Origin: Methanobacteriota archaeon | Lineage (GTDB): Archaea; Halobacteriota; Methanosarcinia; Methanosarcinales; Methanosarcinaceae | DNA length: 64,000 bases | Direction of reading: 5' to 3' | Assembly (NCBI GenBank): GCA_030054735.1 | Contig: JASGVX010000004.1 | Coordinates: forward strand, 1-64,000 | Shown: positions 9,215-19,011 of the stretch, piece after piece | How positions within the stretch are numbered: position 1 is the stretch's first letter | How the letters are laid out: each line of letters opens with the position of its first letter | Made by a program: the position numbers and the translations under genes | Notes under the pieces: generated by a model | What the model saw: only the letters and a program-made list of their open reading frames with translations | The model's database searches: none | What the model was told of the DNA's origin: nothing

Positions 9215-9817
9215 TCAGGGAAATTTCTTCCTTGAAAGTACATGGGACTGGAAATGAACAGGAAATAACTCCTTGACTTTTTCCTCTCCCTGCCTCTGCC
9301 GGATTAATTCCCTGAGTTCTGTTTCGTAATCAGCTTTCTGAGTATTCTCACTCGGGCCCTCTTCAATATTCAGGTAACATCCGACAAGGGAATCCACAAC
9401 TTTTTTGCCATATCCTTTTAGAGGGCAAAAATAATGAACTCCCAGCCGGTCTTCAATGCTCCTTATCTGTGAGATTGAAAGCACCGGGACTCTGTCATCC
9501 CGCCTGGTCCCGTCGGCAACCATTTTAACTGCCGGGTCCATAGCAAGAGTTTCGACAGCTCTTTCGTGAATATAATTTATTGCGCTTTTCGGGAATCCGT
9601 CTCTCTGCAGCAGTTCATATGCTTTTTCCAGGATTTCTCTATCAAGAGTAAGGGTCCTGTGAGGAAAATGTAACTCTTTTGCAGTTTTTGCTGCTATTTC
9701 CCCTGTAGGAAGTAATCCAAAGTTACAGGTTACGAGTTCGACCTCGAAAAACGGTTCCAGTAAAAGGGCAGAAAGCGAACTGTCCTTACCTCCACTAAAG
9801 AGGACCGAGACTTTCAT
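9215..9817 (-). CDS. PP-loop ATPase, tRNA-thiolation/asparagine-synthase-like
   Basis: A 200-residue protein of the adenine-nucleotide alpha-hydrolase (PP-loop) superfamily. The PP-loop SGGKDSS is at residues 8-14, followed by a strand with VTCNFG and a later ADGTRRDDRVP segment typical of this archaeal group. Family members adenylate a substrate, often a tRNA base or carboxylate, but the true substrate of this subgroup is not known. It starts five bases after the PDCD5-family gene, so the two are surely co-transcribed with rps19e. Confidence 0.8.
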   Translation of the reverse strand: MKVSVLFSGGKDSSLSALLLEPFFEVELVTCNFGLLPTGEIAAKTAKELHFPHRTLTLDREILEKAYELLQRDGFPKSAINYIHERAVETLAMDPAVKMVADGTRRDDRVPVLSISQIRSIEDRLGVHYFCPLKGYGKKVVDSLVGCYLNIEEGPSENTQKADYETELRELIRQRQGEEKVKELFPVHFQSHVLSRKKFP

Positions 9818-9822
9818 TGTGC

Positions 9823-10179
9823 TTAAATCCGAGTTATGGACGTCTTGCGTTTCTTTGGCTGCATCCGCATAAGAAGTGTTTTAAGCTGCTCATCATCTAT
9901 TTGAGACTGGAGCCTCCCGCTCTGTGCAAGCGAAATCAGCTGTATCTCAAGCTGTTCTCCGAGAGCAGGACGCGACATCTTCAGGGTTGTCAGGCGCTCC
10001 CTTGCTTCAGGAGTCAGGATCTGCCTCAATATAGCCTGTTTCTGAGCTTCCATTTCAGCTCTTGCCTGCTCCTGTTGATAGGCTGCCTGAATATCAGGCT
10101 GTTGCTGTGCCTGCTGCCTCTGTATCTCTGCAAGTCGTCTTTTTCTGATTTCTTCGAGTTCGTCATCCATATTAGACAT
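9823..10179 (-). CDS. PDCD5-family DNA-binding protein
   Basis: A 118-residue, Gln/Arg-rich helical protein of the PDCD5/TFAR19 family, conserved in archaea and eukaryotes. Residues 5-60 form a long charged helix with a QQAQQQ run; the core has [17 protein letters not shown], and the tail is basic. The ATG at 10179 lies just behind GGTGATT; a GTG inside that ribosome site is the alternative. Its place directly after rps19e is typical of archaea. The exact role is not settled; archaeal members bind DNA in vitro. Confidence 0.92.
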   Translation of the reverse strand: MSNMDDELEEIRKRRLAEIQRQQAQQQPDIQAAYQQEQARAEMEAQKQAILRQILTPEARERLTTLKMSRPALGEQLEIQLISLAQSGRLQSQIDDEQLKTLLMRMQPKKRKTSITRI

Positions 10180-10274
10180 GGCAATCACCGAAAAAACCGG
10201 TTTTCTGGAATATTTTTAGTAATACATAAAAGGGAGTCCGGATTTTCAAGTCCCTTTCCGAAGGATTTTTCATC

Positions 10275-10733
<459 letters not shown>

Positions 10734-11014
10734 TCATTCGAATTAATTTTTTGCAGGTTCGGGCGATAGCGCCGATTCTTCCCCCCGAATCTGTCAGGAA
10801 TGTAATTCTTATTCTCGAAAAGAGGTAACTCTTTATGCTCTTCCGAGATGTCCATTGCTGGTTTTTAAGCTGGCTGCGGACTCTTAAAATTTGGGCCGGA
10901 AAGCCCGATAATGCCGGTTAATATGAAGTTAGTCTTAACTGGGGAATGGAGTTGATAAATTTATTGGTTAATATATACATTTTTCGCTAATCTGCTGGGC
11001 AGGCTTACTAAATG

Positions 11015-12292
11015 TTAGTCCTCTTTTTTAAATGTTTGTGCTCTTCCCGGTCCTACAGAGATATAATTGATAGGGACTTTCATAAGCTCTTCCAGCCTCT
11101 CAACATAATTTCTGGCATTTTTTGGGAGCTCATTATAAGCTTTGACTTCTGTAAGGTCTTCTTTCCATCCTGGAAGGTCTTCATACACAGGACTGCATTC
11201 CTGGAGCTCTTCGGTAAGTACCGGTGGATAGTCCAGGCTTTTTCCTTTATATTTATATCCTACACAGATCCTGAGGGGGTCAAGCCCTGTAAGTACGTCA
11301 AGTTTGGTAAGGGAAATTTCCGTATATCCGTTGAGAGCAATAGCTTTTTTAAGGAGTGGAAGGTCGAACCAGCCGCATCTTCTGCCTCTGCCTGTAGTTG
11401 TTCCGAACTCTCCCCCGGCTTTCTGTATCCTTTCTCCCAGCTCTCCGGTAAGCTCTGTCGGAAGTGGCCCTTCGCCAACTCTGGTTATATAAACTTTTAC
11501 TATGGCAATGACATTGTCCACCCTTTTTGGTCCAACTCCGAGATTTGCACATGCAGAACCTGCAATTGTGGAAGAAGAGGTTACAAATTTCTGGGTCCCG
11601 TGTATAACGTCAAGGTGGGTGCCCTGAGCAGCTTCAGCCATTACGTTTTTCCCTTCGTCGAGAGCCTGGTTGATTTCCCTCGAAACATCTGTAACATAAG
11701 CAGCAAACTGTTTTCCCAGTTCCAGGTATCTTTTTATTAGTGCCGGGTCTCTGACGATCTTCGGGTCTCCACCCATTGCCTCTATCTCTTTTTCTTTCTG
11801 GGGAGCAAGTTCTTCGAGCCTTGCAAGGAAGTGTTCCCTGTCCACAAGTTCAGCCATGCGAATCTCGTCTCTTGCTACCTTATCAATATAGGCATAGCCG
11901 ATTCCGCGTTTTGTGGTCCCAATCTTAGTTTCCCTTACAGCTTCTTTAAGCCCGTCAAGCTCTATGTGGTAGGGCATTATAATACTGGTTTTTGCATCCA
12001 CTCCGAGCTTTTCTGCATTGACCTTTATTCCGTGTTTTTCGAACATTTCGATTTCTTCGGCTAAAACCTCAGGGTTAAGGACAACTCCAGGCCCGATCAG
12101 GACCCTGGCATCAAGCAGAATGCCTGAAGGTATCAAGTGCAGTTTGTACACCTCATCTCCTGCCTTGACCGTGTGACCCGCGTTGTTCCCTCCCTGGAAG
12201 CGGGCAACAATATCATAGTCTTTTGCAAGAAGGTCGACAATCTTGCCTTTTCCTTCGTCACCGAATTGCGCGCCTGTGATTATCGTAAACAT
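11015..12292 (-). CDS. purA: Adenylosuccinate synthetase
   Basis: PurA joins IMP and aspartate with GTP to give adenylosuccinate, the committed step to AMP. From ATG 12292 the protein is 425 residues; a further 28 codons upstream are open but do not fit the family, which begins with the GTP-binding loop. GDEGKGK is at 11-17, NNAGHT near 38-43, and the IMP/aspartate-binding part has TTTGRGRRCGWFD near 300. An LTKLDVLTG segment supplies base recognition. The gene stands alone, with a 117-bp mobile repeat 160 bases upstream. Confidence 0.97.
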   Translation of the reverse strand: MFTIITGAQFGDEGKGKIVDLLAKDYDIVARFQGGNNAGHTVKAGDEVYKLHLIPSGILLDARVLIGPGVVLNPEVLAEEIEMFEKHGIKVNAEKLGVDAKTSIIMPYHIELDGLKEAVRETKIGTTKRGIGYAYIDKVARDEIRMAELVDREHFLARLEELAPQKEKEIEAMGGDPKIVRDPALIKRYLELGKQFAAYVTDVSREINQALDEGKNVMAEAAQGTHLDVIHGTQKFVTSSSTIAGSACANLGVGPKRVDNVIAIVKVYITRVGEGPLPTELTGELGERIQKAGGEFGTTTGRGRRCGWFDLPLLKKAIALNGYTEISLTKLDVLTGLDPLRICVGYKYKGKSLDYPPVLTEELQECSPVYEDLPGWKEDLTEVKAYNELPKNARNYVERLEELMKVPINYISVGPGRAQTFKKED

Positions 12293-12454
12293 AAAGCCCT
12301 GATTTGGGCTTAACCTTAATAAGGCTTTGTCCAGTTTATCTTTCTTTATTCGACAGGTATATGCATAATTTGGCATGAAAGTCCGCTATGAAAAAACTCG
12401 CCACGTACTCTCTTGTTCCTTTTTCCCACAATTGCGATAATTCCGCTAATTATT

Positions 12455-12571
12455 TAGGATTTACGCGGTTGAATTGAAAACAACGAGCGGAAGTGACTTA
12501 ACTGTATAAACTCAAATAATGTTGACGAGCCCGCATGTGTCTGATTTTACATTTCAAGTGCGTAAGTCCTA
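12455..12571. mobile_element. 117-bp inverted-repeat element (family 1, copy 1)
   Basis: Begins TAGGATTTACGCGGTTGAA and ends TTCAAGTGCGTAAGTCCTA, which are near-perfect inverted complements (about 19 bp). The inside is almost identical to the copy at 44776-44892. It has no coding capacity. All four copies in the window are exactly 117 bp, pointing to a MITE with precise ends. Confidence 0.85.
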
Positions 12572-12714
12572 ATAATATATCAGGGAAATGAATAAGATCT
12601 CTGAATACCTTAAAGAAGAAACCGCAATAGATGTAGTAGAAAAATAACTAAAAGAATAAAAGTATTTGATATATAAAAATTATAAAATAGATAAATAATA
12701 GATTAAAACGGATA
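12572..12714. other. Intergenic with a 19-codon orphan frame
   Basis: Between the two repeats lies a short frame at 12588-12647 (MNKISEYLKEETAIDVVEK) preceded by CAGGGAA. It may be the cut-off start of a lost gene. The rest is AT-rich and empty. Confidence 0.25.
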
Positions 12715-12782
12715 ATACGCATATGAAATTCTTCGAATAACAGGCACAAAGAAATGAAAGTACCTGGAAGCACTTTCATGCT
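12715..12782 (+). repeat. 68-bp hairpin repeat (family 3, copy 1)
   Basis: Reads ACGCATATGAAATTCTTCG through TTTCATGCT. It contains an 8-bp perfect stem (ATGAAAGT / ACTTTCAT) around a 10-base loop. It lies 13 bases before the ATG of the decayed ferredoxin, in sense orientation. Matching copies are at 39363-39498 (two in tandem), 45917-45983 and 46822-46888. Confidence 0.85.
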
Positions 12783-12794
12783 AAACTAAGAGAT

Positions 12795-13010
12795 ATGAAG
12801 ATTTATATTGATGAGGAAAAATTTACAGGCTGCAGAGCTTACAAGCCTGCATGTCCTGAAGGCCCGAGGATTAATTCCATAGAAAAAACGGCAAACAGGT
12901 TTTTTGTAAAGGATCTATCTTACTGTCTGGCGTGCAGGATGTGTGAAGGGTCTGAATGGCAGACGCGATTATCCTTAAAATCTGATTTTAAAAAATGCAT
13001 TCAGGATTGA
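12795..13010 (+). pseudogene. Decaying 4Fe-4S ferredoxin
   Basis: The 71-codon frame starts MKIYIDEEKFTGC and keeps the layout of a two-cluster ferredoxin, but is damaged. In the first motif two cysteines are replaced (FTGCRAYKPACP instead of CTGCRxCxxACP). In the second, CLACRMCEG is followed by SEWQTRLS, while the adjacent frame reads ADAIILKI and then stops, exactly as an intact ferredoxin would end. So a frameshift near 12955 replaced the last cysteine and proline. The 68-bp repeat sits directly in front of the ATG. It probably no longer binds two clusters. Confidence 0.65.
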
Positions 13011-13750
13011 GAAATTTGTCACTTAAAATTCGAGTAGTGCTTGTAGAACCAATGTACCAGGGAAATGTCGGGTCTGTTGCAAGAGCGATGAAAAACTTCG
13101 GATACTCCGATCTTGTTCTGGTAAACCCCTGCAAACTTGAAGGACAGGCAAGAGCAATGTCTTCTCACGCAAGGGACGTTCTCGAAGGAGCAAGAATTAC
13201 CTCAACCCTTGATGAGGCCGTAAAAGGAGCAGACCTGCTCATAGGGACAACAGGAGTCTCAAGCCTGAAAACGGGAGAACATATCCGCCTTCCTCTTTAT
13301 ACAGTAAAAGAAGTAAAAGAAAAATTTAAGGAATACAGCGGCACTATCGCAGTCCTTTTCGGGCGTGAGGACAATGGTTTTAGTAATGACGAACTGAAAG
13401 GTTTTGATATGCTTATCACTGTCCCTACTTCGGAAATATATCCAATTATGAACCTTTCTCACGCCGTTGCAATTGTGCTTTACGAACTCTCGGAGCTTGA
13501 AGGAGGAAGCAAACCCCTTGCAGAGGGTTTTGACCTGCAGCTCCTTTATGGGCACCTGGATGAGCTGCTAGAGGAAATAGATTATCCGGCCCACAAAAAA
13601 GATAAAACTTCCCTGATGTTGAGGAGAATATTCGGAAGAGCAGGGCTTACTCCGAGAGAAGTCCAGACTCTAAGGGGCATAATAAGAAAAAGCGAGAGAA
13701 AAATGGGACTTGCACCAGAGGCAGAAACCCTGCAAAAAACGGAAAATTAA
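12995..13750 (+). CDS. trmJ: tRNA 2'-O-methyltransferase TrmJ (SPOUT family)
   Basis: A SpoU/TrmJ-type RNA 2'-O-methyltransferase of about 250 residues; TrmJ modifies ribose 32 of tRNA. The N-terminal motif (R)VVLVEPMYQGNVGSVARAMK is followed by the trefoil-knot SAM site FGREDNGFSNDEL (around residue 118) and YPIMNLSHAVAI (around 148). The ATG at 12995 overlaps the end of the ferredoxin remnant; a TTG eleven codons on (before SLKIRVV) is an equally plausible true start and fits homologues better. The C-terminal helical extension with LTPREVQTLRG is normal for the family. Confidence 0.88.
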   Translation: MHSGLRNLSLKIRVVLVEPMYQGNVGSVARAMKNFGYSDLVLVNPCKLEGQARAMSSHARDVLEGARITSTLDEAVKGADLLIGTTGVSSLKTGEHIRLPLYTVKEVKEKFKEYSGTIAVLFGREDNGFSNDELKGFDMLITVPTSEIYPIMNLSHAVAIVLYELSELEGGSKPLAEGFDLQLLYGHLDELLEEIDYPAHKKDKTSLMLRRIFGRAGLTPREVQTLRGIIRKSERKMGLAPEAETLQKTEN

Positions 13751-13896
13751 GAAAGCATAGAAAAGTTCATATGATAATAAGCATGACTTATCAGAACATA
13801 TTATACGCTTTTTGACTTTTTTGAGGACAGTTTTCAAGAAGAAACAACCTGAGCAAAGATAGAAATTTTACATAAAAACAAATTTCTGAGAATGTT

Positions 13897-16002
13897 ATGA
13901 CTGAAACAAAAAGTAAGTGGGACGAAAAACTAAAGAGATTCTTTAAAGATTATTACTGGAATGAAATCCTTCAGCTGGCAAACGAATACCCTGACCAGCG
14001 AAGCCTTGACGTCGAATTCACAGATATAGAGAAATTTGACAGGGAGCTTTCAAAGGAATTTCTTGAGCACCCGGGAGAACTCATATCTGCAGCCGACGAT
14101 GCCCTGAAAGAAATCGACCTGCCCGTTGAAAAGAGCATGGATCAGGCTCATGTAAGGGTTATGAAAATCCCCAATAGGGTTTCAATCAGGGAACTGAGAA
14201 GCAAACATCTTTCGCGCTTTGTTGCAATCGAAGGCATGATCAGAAAAGCAACAGAGGTCAGGCCAAGGATCACGAAAGCCGCCTTTCAGTGTCTCAGATG
14301 CGGGCACCTTACCATTGTGGAACAGAACAGCTTCAAGTTCGAAGAACCCTTTGCAGGCTGTGAAAATGAGACCTGCGGAAAGAAAGGACCTTTCAAGGTT
14401 TCAATTGAAGATTCAACCTTTATTGATGCTCAGAAACTTCAGATCCAGGAGTCTCCGGAAAACCTCAGGGGAGGCTCACAGCCACAGAGCCTTGAAGTGG
14501 ACGCTGAAGATGACCTCACAGGAAATGTTACCCCCGGTGACCGTGTCATAATAAACGGAGTCCTGAAATCAAGGCAGCGCACTCTCAAAGATGGAAAATC
14601 CACTTTCTACGACCTTGTACTGGAAGCAAATTCCATTGAGCGCCTGGACAAAGATTATGATGAGATTGAGATAACTGCCGAAGACGAGAAACAGATCCTT
14701 GAACTTTCCCGTGACCCGGCAATTTATGATAAAATTATAGGGTCTATTGCACCTTCGATCTACGGATACGAAAATATCAAAGAAGCCATTGCGCTTCAGC
14801 TTTTTTCCGGAGTTGTGAAAACCCTTCCTGACGGCTCGAGAACAAGGGGCGATATCCACATTATTCTCGTAGGCGACCCCGGAATTGCAAAAAGTCAGCT
14901 GCTCCGTTATGTTGTTAAACTCTCTCCAAGAGGTGTCTTTACTTCAGGGAGAAGCGCGTCTGCAAGCGGTTTGACTGCAGCTGCAGTAAAAGACGACATG
15001 AGTGATGGCAGGTGGACAATAGAAGGTGGAGCCCTTGTAATGGCTGATATGGGGGTTGCTGCTGTTGACGAAATGGACAAAATGAGAACAGAGGACAAGA
15101 GTGCTCTGCATGAGGCAATGGAACAGCAGACAATAAGTATAGCCAAAGCAGGAATCATTGCAACCCTGAAGTCCCGATGCGCCCTTCTTGGGGCTGCAAA
15201 CCCCAAATACGGCCGCTTTGACAGGTACGAGGGGCTTGCAGAGCAAATAAATATGCCTCCTGCCCTGCTTTCCCGTTTTGATCTGATCTTTGTTTTGCTC
15301 GATACCCCAGACCAGTCCCTGGACAGCAGGATTGCAAACCATATCCTTCAGTCGCATTATGCAGGCGAGCTTTCCGAACAGCGGCAAAACCTTCCCGGAT
15401 CTACCATTACAGAAGATTTTGTTGATGCGGAACTGGAAATAATCCAGCCCGTTATAGAAGCAGAAATTATGCGGAAGTATGTTGCATATTCACGAAAAAA
15501 TGTTTATCCTGTAATGGAAGAAGATGCAAGACGTTACCTCATTAATTTCTATACGGACCTCAGGAAGAGTGGAGAAGGCAAGAATACCCCCGTGCCCGTA
15601 ACCGCAAGGCAGCTTGAAGCGCTGGTTCGCCTCTCAGAGGCAAGTGCACGGGTCCGCCTCAGTAATATCGTCACCCTGGAAGATGCAAAACGGACTATAA
15701 ATATCACCATGAAATGCCTTGAAAACGTAGGAGTTGATCCTGAAACAGGGGCTCTTGATGCAGACATAATTGCTTCGGGCACAAGTATGAGCCAGAGGAA
15801 TAAAATAAAACTCCTTAAAGATATAATAAAAAAGGTCTCTGAAAGACACCCTGGGGCCAAAGCTCCTCTCGAAGAAGTCTATGCAGAGGCTGAAAAAGAG
15901 CAGGGTATAGAAAGGGGACATGCAGAGGAATACATAAAGAAAATGAAGCAGAGAGGCGACATTCTTTCTCCTGACCAGGCCCACATAAGGCTCATCAATT
16001 AA
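13897..16002 (+). CDS. mcm: Replicative DNA helicase MCM
   Basis: The 701-residue MCM forms the hexameric ring that unwinds DNA at forks. An N-terminal helical domain is followed by an OB region with a zinc ribbon (CLRC near 132-135 and CENETC near 155-160). The AAA+ core has Walker A GDPGIAKSQ at about 326, Walker B AVDEMDK at about 389, a sensor in GAANP, and the arginine finger LLSRFDL near 457. The C-terminal 70 residues form the winged helix. No intein or frameshift is present. Upstream is trmJ; DUF424 and two coiled-coil genes follow on the same strand. Confidence 0.98.
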   Translation: MTETKSKWDEKLKRFFKDYYWNEILQLANEYPDQRSLDVEFTDIEKFDRELSKEFLEHPGELISAADDALKEIDLPVEKSMDQAHVRVMKIPNRVSIRELRSKHLSRFVAIEGMIRKATEVRPRITKAAFQCLRCGHLTIVEQNSFKFEEPFAGCENETCGKKGPFKVSIEDSTFIDAQKLQIQESPENLRGGSQPQSLEVDAEDDLTGNVTPGDRVIINGVLKSRQRTLKDGKSTFYDLVLEANSIERLDKDYDEIEITAEDEKQILELSRDPAIYDKIIGSIAPSIYGYENIKEAIALQLFSGVVKTLPDGSRTRGDIHIILVGDPGIAKSQLLRYVVKLSPRGVFTSGRSASASGLTAAAVKDDMSDGRWTIEGGALVMADMGVAAVDEMDKMRTEDKSALHEAMEQQTISIAKAGIIATLKSRCALLGAANPKYGRFDRYEGLAEQINMPPALLSRFDLIFVLLDTPDQSLDSRIANHILQSHYAGELSEQRQNLPGSTITEDFVDAELEIIQPVIEAEIMRKYVAYSRKNVYPVMEEDARRYLINFYTDLRKSGEGKNTPVPVTARQLEALVRLSEASARVRLSNIVTLEDAKRTINITMKCLENVGVDPETGALDADIIASGTSMSQRNKIKLLKDIIKKVSERHPGAKAPLEEVYAEAEKEQGIERGHAEEYIKKMKQRGDILSPDQAHIRLIN

Positions 16003-16149
16003 GTAAAAAATAGTTAATTCACATAACTTAAAAAAGTTGCTGCACATCAGAAAAATGCCCGCATAAAGGAACAGCTTACCTGCAAAGAAAATAATGATGG
16101 TTAAGCTGTAAATACTAAAAGGGCAAAATATTACATAAAAAGGGGAAGT

Positions 16150-16440
16150 ATGCATCTAAAGATCTATAAAAATGGAGAGCATGTGCTTGTTGCAGCCTGT
16201 GATGAGGAAGTGCTCGGAAAAACCCTGAAATATGGCAACACTACAGTAGAAATAAACAGAGCTTTCTATGGCGGAGAGCTTGTCTCTGAGGAAGAGCTCC
16301 AGAAAGCTCTGGAAGAAGCTACGACTGCAAATTTCTTCGGGGAAAAAACGATTAAATGCGCCATAAAATGCGGGCTTGTTGATCCTGACTCAGTAATAAT
16401 GATCGACTGCATACCTCATGCTCAGGTGTTTAGAGTTTGA
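16150..16440 (+). CDS. DUF424 family protein
   Basis: A 96-residue archaeal protein with the DUF424 pattern: MHLKIYKNGEHVLVAACDEE at the start, a central TVEINRAFYGGELVS, then NFFGEKTIKCAIKCGLVDPD. The family is widespread in archaea and often next to translation or replication genes; its function is unknown. The ATG at 16150 follows AAGGGGAAGT, a strong ribosome site. It is 147 bases behind mcm. Confidence 0.85.
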   Translation: MHLKIYKNGEHVLVAACDEEVLGKTLKYGNTTVEINRAFYGGELVSEEELQKALEEATTANFFGEKTIKCAIKCGLVDPDSVIMIDCIPHAQVFRV

Positions 16441-16579
16441 AAAAACTCTAAGATATCAAACGCTTATTTAAACGGCTGAAAACAGTGTGGTATGGAAATT
16501 CCCGGTTTAATTCTCCGGGCTGGCCCTATCAAGCCAAACAAAAAAAGCTTATAAAAAGGAACTATTAAGTCGTGATACT

Positions 16580-17203
16580 GTGAGCGGAAATATTGAAGAA
16601 GCCGGGATCAGGATACTGACAGAAGGGGAACTGATTTCGAGGGTTGTAGAAAAACATAAAAGGTTTCTGGAAGAATACCGGAGGGAGTTTGAAGAACTGG
16701 ACAGTAAGCTGAACCAGCTTGAAGAAGACGCAAAAAATGCCAAAATTTCCAGAACCCGGATGGCGGAGCGAAAAGAGGTTCTGAAGGAAAAGAGGCAGCA
16801 GTATTACCATCAGGCTGATGGACTGCTCGAAAAGGAACTCTTCCCGAAGCTGGATCGCGTAACTGTTGATAAAATAAAGGAAGATATTAAAAAACTCAAA
16901 GGACAGATCGAACCCGAAGAGGAAGAGAAATTTAAAGACTCTTTTATGGAAAACCTGCGCGAACTCGCCAGAGAAAAAGGAGTTGAAGAAGACCTTCTCC
17001 TGCAGGTCAGTGCCAGATTGGAGGAAGCGGGCAGCTCAAATCTGGAGCTAAAGGAAGTAATAGAGTCTGAAAAACAACTTGAAGAGGATGATGGAAGCAA
17101 AAACAGTGAAATTGCCAAAAATAAACCCCAGCACAAATGGCTCAACACTAAAATAAAAAGTCACGAAGAAGCTCTGAGTTACTGGGAAAAACAAAAAGTA
17201 TGA
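16580..17203 (+). CDS. Coiled-coil protein, unknown function
   Basis: A 207-residue, highly charged protein that is nearly all helix. Starts with GTG. Heptad-like runs cover about 25-70 and 95-170; the C-terminal end has QHKWLNTKIKSHEEALSYW. No enzymatic motif is visible. It sits 30 bases before a second, longer coiled-coil gene and was probably acquired as a pair with it. Family not recognised beyond this. Confidence 0.65.
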   Translation: MSGNIEEAGIRILTEGELISRVVEKHKRFLEEYRREFEELDSKLNQLEEDAKNAKISRTRMAERKEVLKEKRQQYYHQADGLLEKELFPKLDRVTVDKIKEDIKKLKGQIEPEEEEKFKDSFMENLRELAREKGVEEDLLLQVSARLEEAGSSNLELKEVIESEKQLEEDDGSKNSEIAKNKPQHKWLNTKIKSHEEALSYWEKQKV

Positions 17204-17233
17204 ATTGTTATGGAAACACGTGGGTGCTAGGAC

Positions 17234-18196
17234 ATGAACAACGACGTTTCAACAGCAGATTCTGCAACGGCCGACCTTTCAAACCTAAATGAACGGGAGC
17301 TCAAGGGCAAAGTTAACGAGCTAAGGAGTAAGATAGAGAAAAGCGAAAGGCAGTTGGCTTCGATTTTTAAGAACCTGAAAATGAACAGAACCGATATCGA
17401 CGAATTGAAAGAAAAAAGAGATGTTCTGAACCAGCAGGTAAAGGAAAGGGTTACAAAAGCGCAGGAACTTAGAGACCAGCGGGACGAAATAAATAAAGAA
17501 ATCGGGGAATACAAAGAGAAAAGAAGCGAAATTAATTCCAAAACTCAGGAGCTTTTTTCAGGAATTGCGGAACTCAAAGAACAGCGCGATGAATGCAATA
17601 AACTCTCTAACGGAAGCGTAGAATCCCTTTCAAAGGCCTATGAGGCTGAAACAGACGCATTGTTTAATAAAGAACTCCCCCTTGCAGTTGAAATAAAGAT
17701 ACTGCAGAAGCTAGATGACCTGAGTAAACGCCTGGATGCTGCAAAAAAAGCAAATGAACTTCATTCACAGATCCAGGAGAATTACAAAGAATCCAAAGGG
17801 ATTCATAAAGAAGGGGATGAGTTCCATGAAAAAATCCAGAAACTTTCGGATGAGTCTCAGGCATGTCACCTGGAAATGCTCGAAAATTTCAAGACAGCAG
17901 ATGATATCCGAAAAGAAGCAAATATGTACCATGCCCAGCTTACCGATAAAATTGAAAACATAAATTCCATTAAAGAAAAAATCGATCCCCTTAAGAACAG
18001 CATTGCTAACAGCAGGAAAGAACTCTCCTTATATCTTGACAGGTTAAAGGATATTCAGATAACGAAAGATGAGCACAAAGTAAACCAGAAGCATAATGAT
18101 GCTCGCGAAAAGTTGCAGAAAAACGCTCGCCTCAGCCTGGAAGACCTCAAGCTACTGATAGAAAAAGGGGATGTAAAGTTCTCTACAAACGAATGA
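17234..18196 (+). CDS. Archaeal coiled-coil protein (COG1340-like)
   Basis: A 320-residue protein made almost entirely of long heptad helices. It contains repeated LREQRDE / LKEKRD-like blocks (40-130), a central break at LAVEIKILQKLDDLSKRLD (about 155-175) and a basic C-terminal helical tail. This composition and length match the archaeal COG1340 group, whose function is unknown. Together with the preceding gene it could form a structural or ribosome-associated scaffold, but that is inference. Confidence 0.7.
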   Translation: MNNDVSTADSATADLSNLNERELKGKVNELRSKIEKSERQLASIFKNLKMNRTDIDELKEKRDVLNQQVKERVTKAQELRDQRDEINKEIGEYKEKRSEINSKTQELFSGIAELKEQRDECNKLSNGSVESLSKAYEAETDALFNKELPLAVEIKILQKLDDLSKRLDAAKKANELHSQIQENYKESKGIHKEGDEFHEKIQKLSDESQACHLEMLENFKTADDIRKEANMYHAQLTDKIENINSIKEKIDPLKNSIANSRKELSLYLDRLKDIQITKDEHKVNQKHNDAREKLQKNARLSLEDLKLLIEKGDVKFSTNE

Positions 18197-18345
18197 GAGC
18201 TTAGAAAAAAGAGCAAGAAAAAGCAAGAAAAGCTATTTTTAAAAACCTGAAAAAGGTTTCTCTTTTTACGGGAATTTAAGTCTGAGACTTCAGTTCCCAC
18301 ATTAAGAATTTATTCATAGGTTTTGTAATTTTGATTTAAATGTGC

Positions 18346-19011
18346 TTACTGTTCTCTATTATTAATCTCTTTCAGTGATCTCTTTTTAAATCTCTTTTTT
18401 CGATAAATTCCCACAAAAATGACGGTTATCAATAAAACAGCTCCAATGCTCAGAAAAAAAATCGGCTGATCAAAACCTTCCGCCCGATTCTCAAATATAT
18501 GAGGGGCAGAAGAGTTGTTATTAGAGCTGTTGGAAGGAGAAGTTGCTGGTGTCTGGGGCTTAGGAAGTTTGGGGTTAAGGTACTGATATACTGGAGAGAA
18601 CTTTACAAGCGCTCCATTTGCCCCACCATATATAGTTTCCACTGTGATGTTCAAAATCTCATTAGAATTGTTAGAATATACAAAAGTGTCTCCCTCGCTG
18701 ACAATAGCATCTTCAAGAGAAACATTATTTCTGCGCAATTCGATCCATACCCTGCTACCTTCCGAGTTGGCACCTTTTACATGAAGCTGATAATCCTGTA
18801 AAAAAGTGTAATAGTTTCCTGACCGCACATAAATCTCGTCCCCATCAATCAGAATAATAGAAAGCTTTTTATCATCCGCTCCTGCAGCAGGAAAGACTGC
18901 ACAGGAGACGATAATTGAAAATAAAAAAAAAGTTGTGGCGGAAAAAAAAAGAGTAGGGAGAAAATTAATCTTTTTCCTGTTTTTTTTTCCGTATTTATTA
19001 GGGACGCGCAT
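18346..19011 (-). CDS. Small surface protein with S-layer-like domain and C-terminal anchor
   Basis: From ATG 19011 (MRVPNKYGKKN) the protein has 221 residues. A hydrophobic signal/anchor covers about 16-45; the exterior domain (50-140) has the pattern YTFLQDYQLHVKG with SRVWIELRRNNVSLEDAIV that resembles one repeat of the Methanosarcinal S-layer domain (DUF1608). A Pro/Ser/Asn-rich stalk follows, then a C-terminal helix (about 184-203) and a basic tail. The start overlaps the end of birA by 14 bases, so translation may be coupled. Why a surface protein follows the biotin ligase is unclear. Confidence 0.65.
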   Translation of the reverse strand: MRVPNKYGKKNRKKINFLPTLFFSATTFFLFSIIVSCAVFPAAGADDKKLSIILIDGDEIYVRSGNYYTFLQDYQLHVKGANSEGSRVWIELRRNNVSLEDAIVSEGDTFVYSNNSNEILNITVETIYGGANGALVKFSPVYQYLNPKLPKPQTPATSPSNSSNNNSSAPHIFENRAEGFDQPIFFLSIGAVLLITVIFVGIYRKKRFKKRSLKEINNREQ

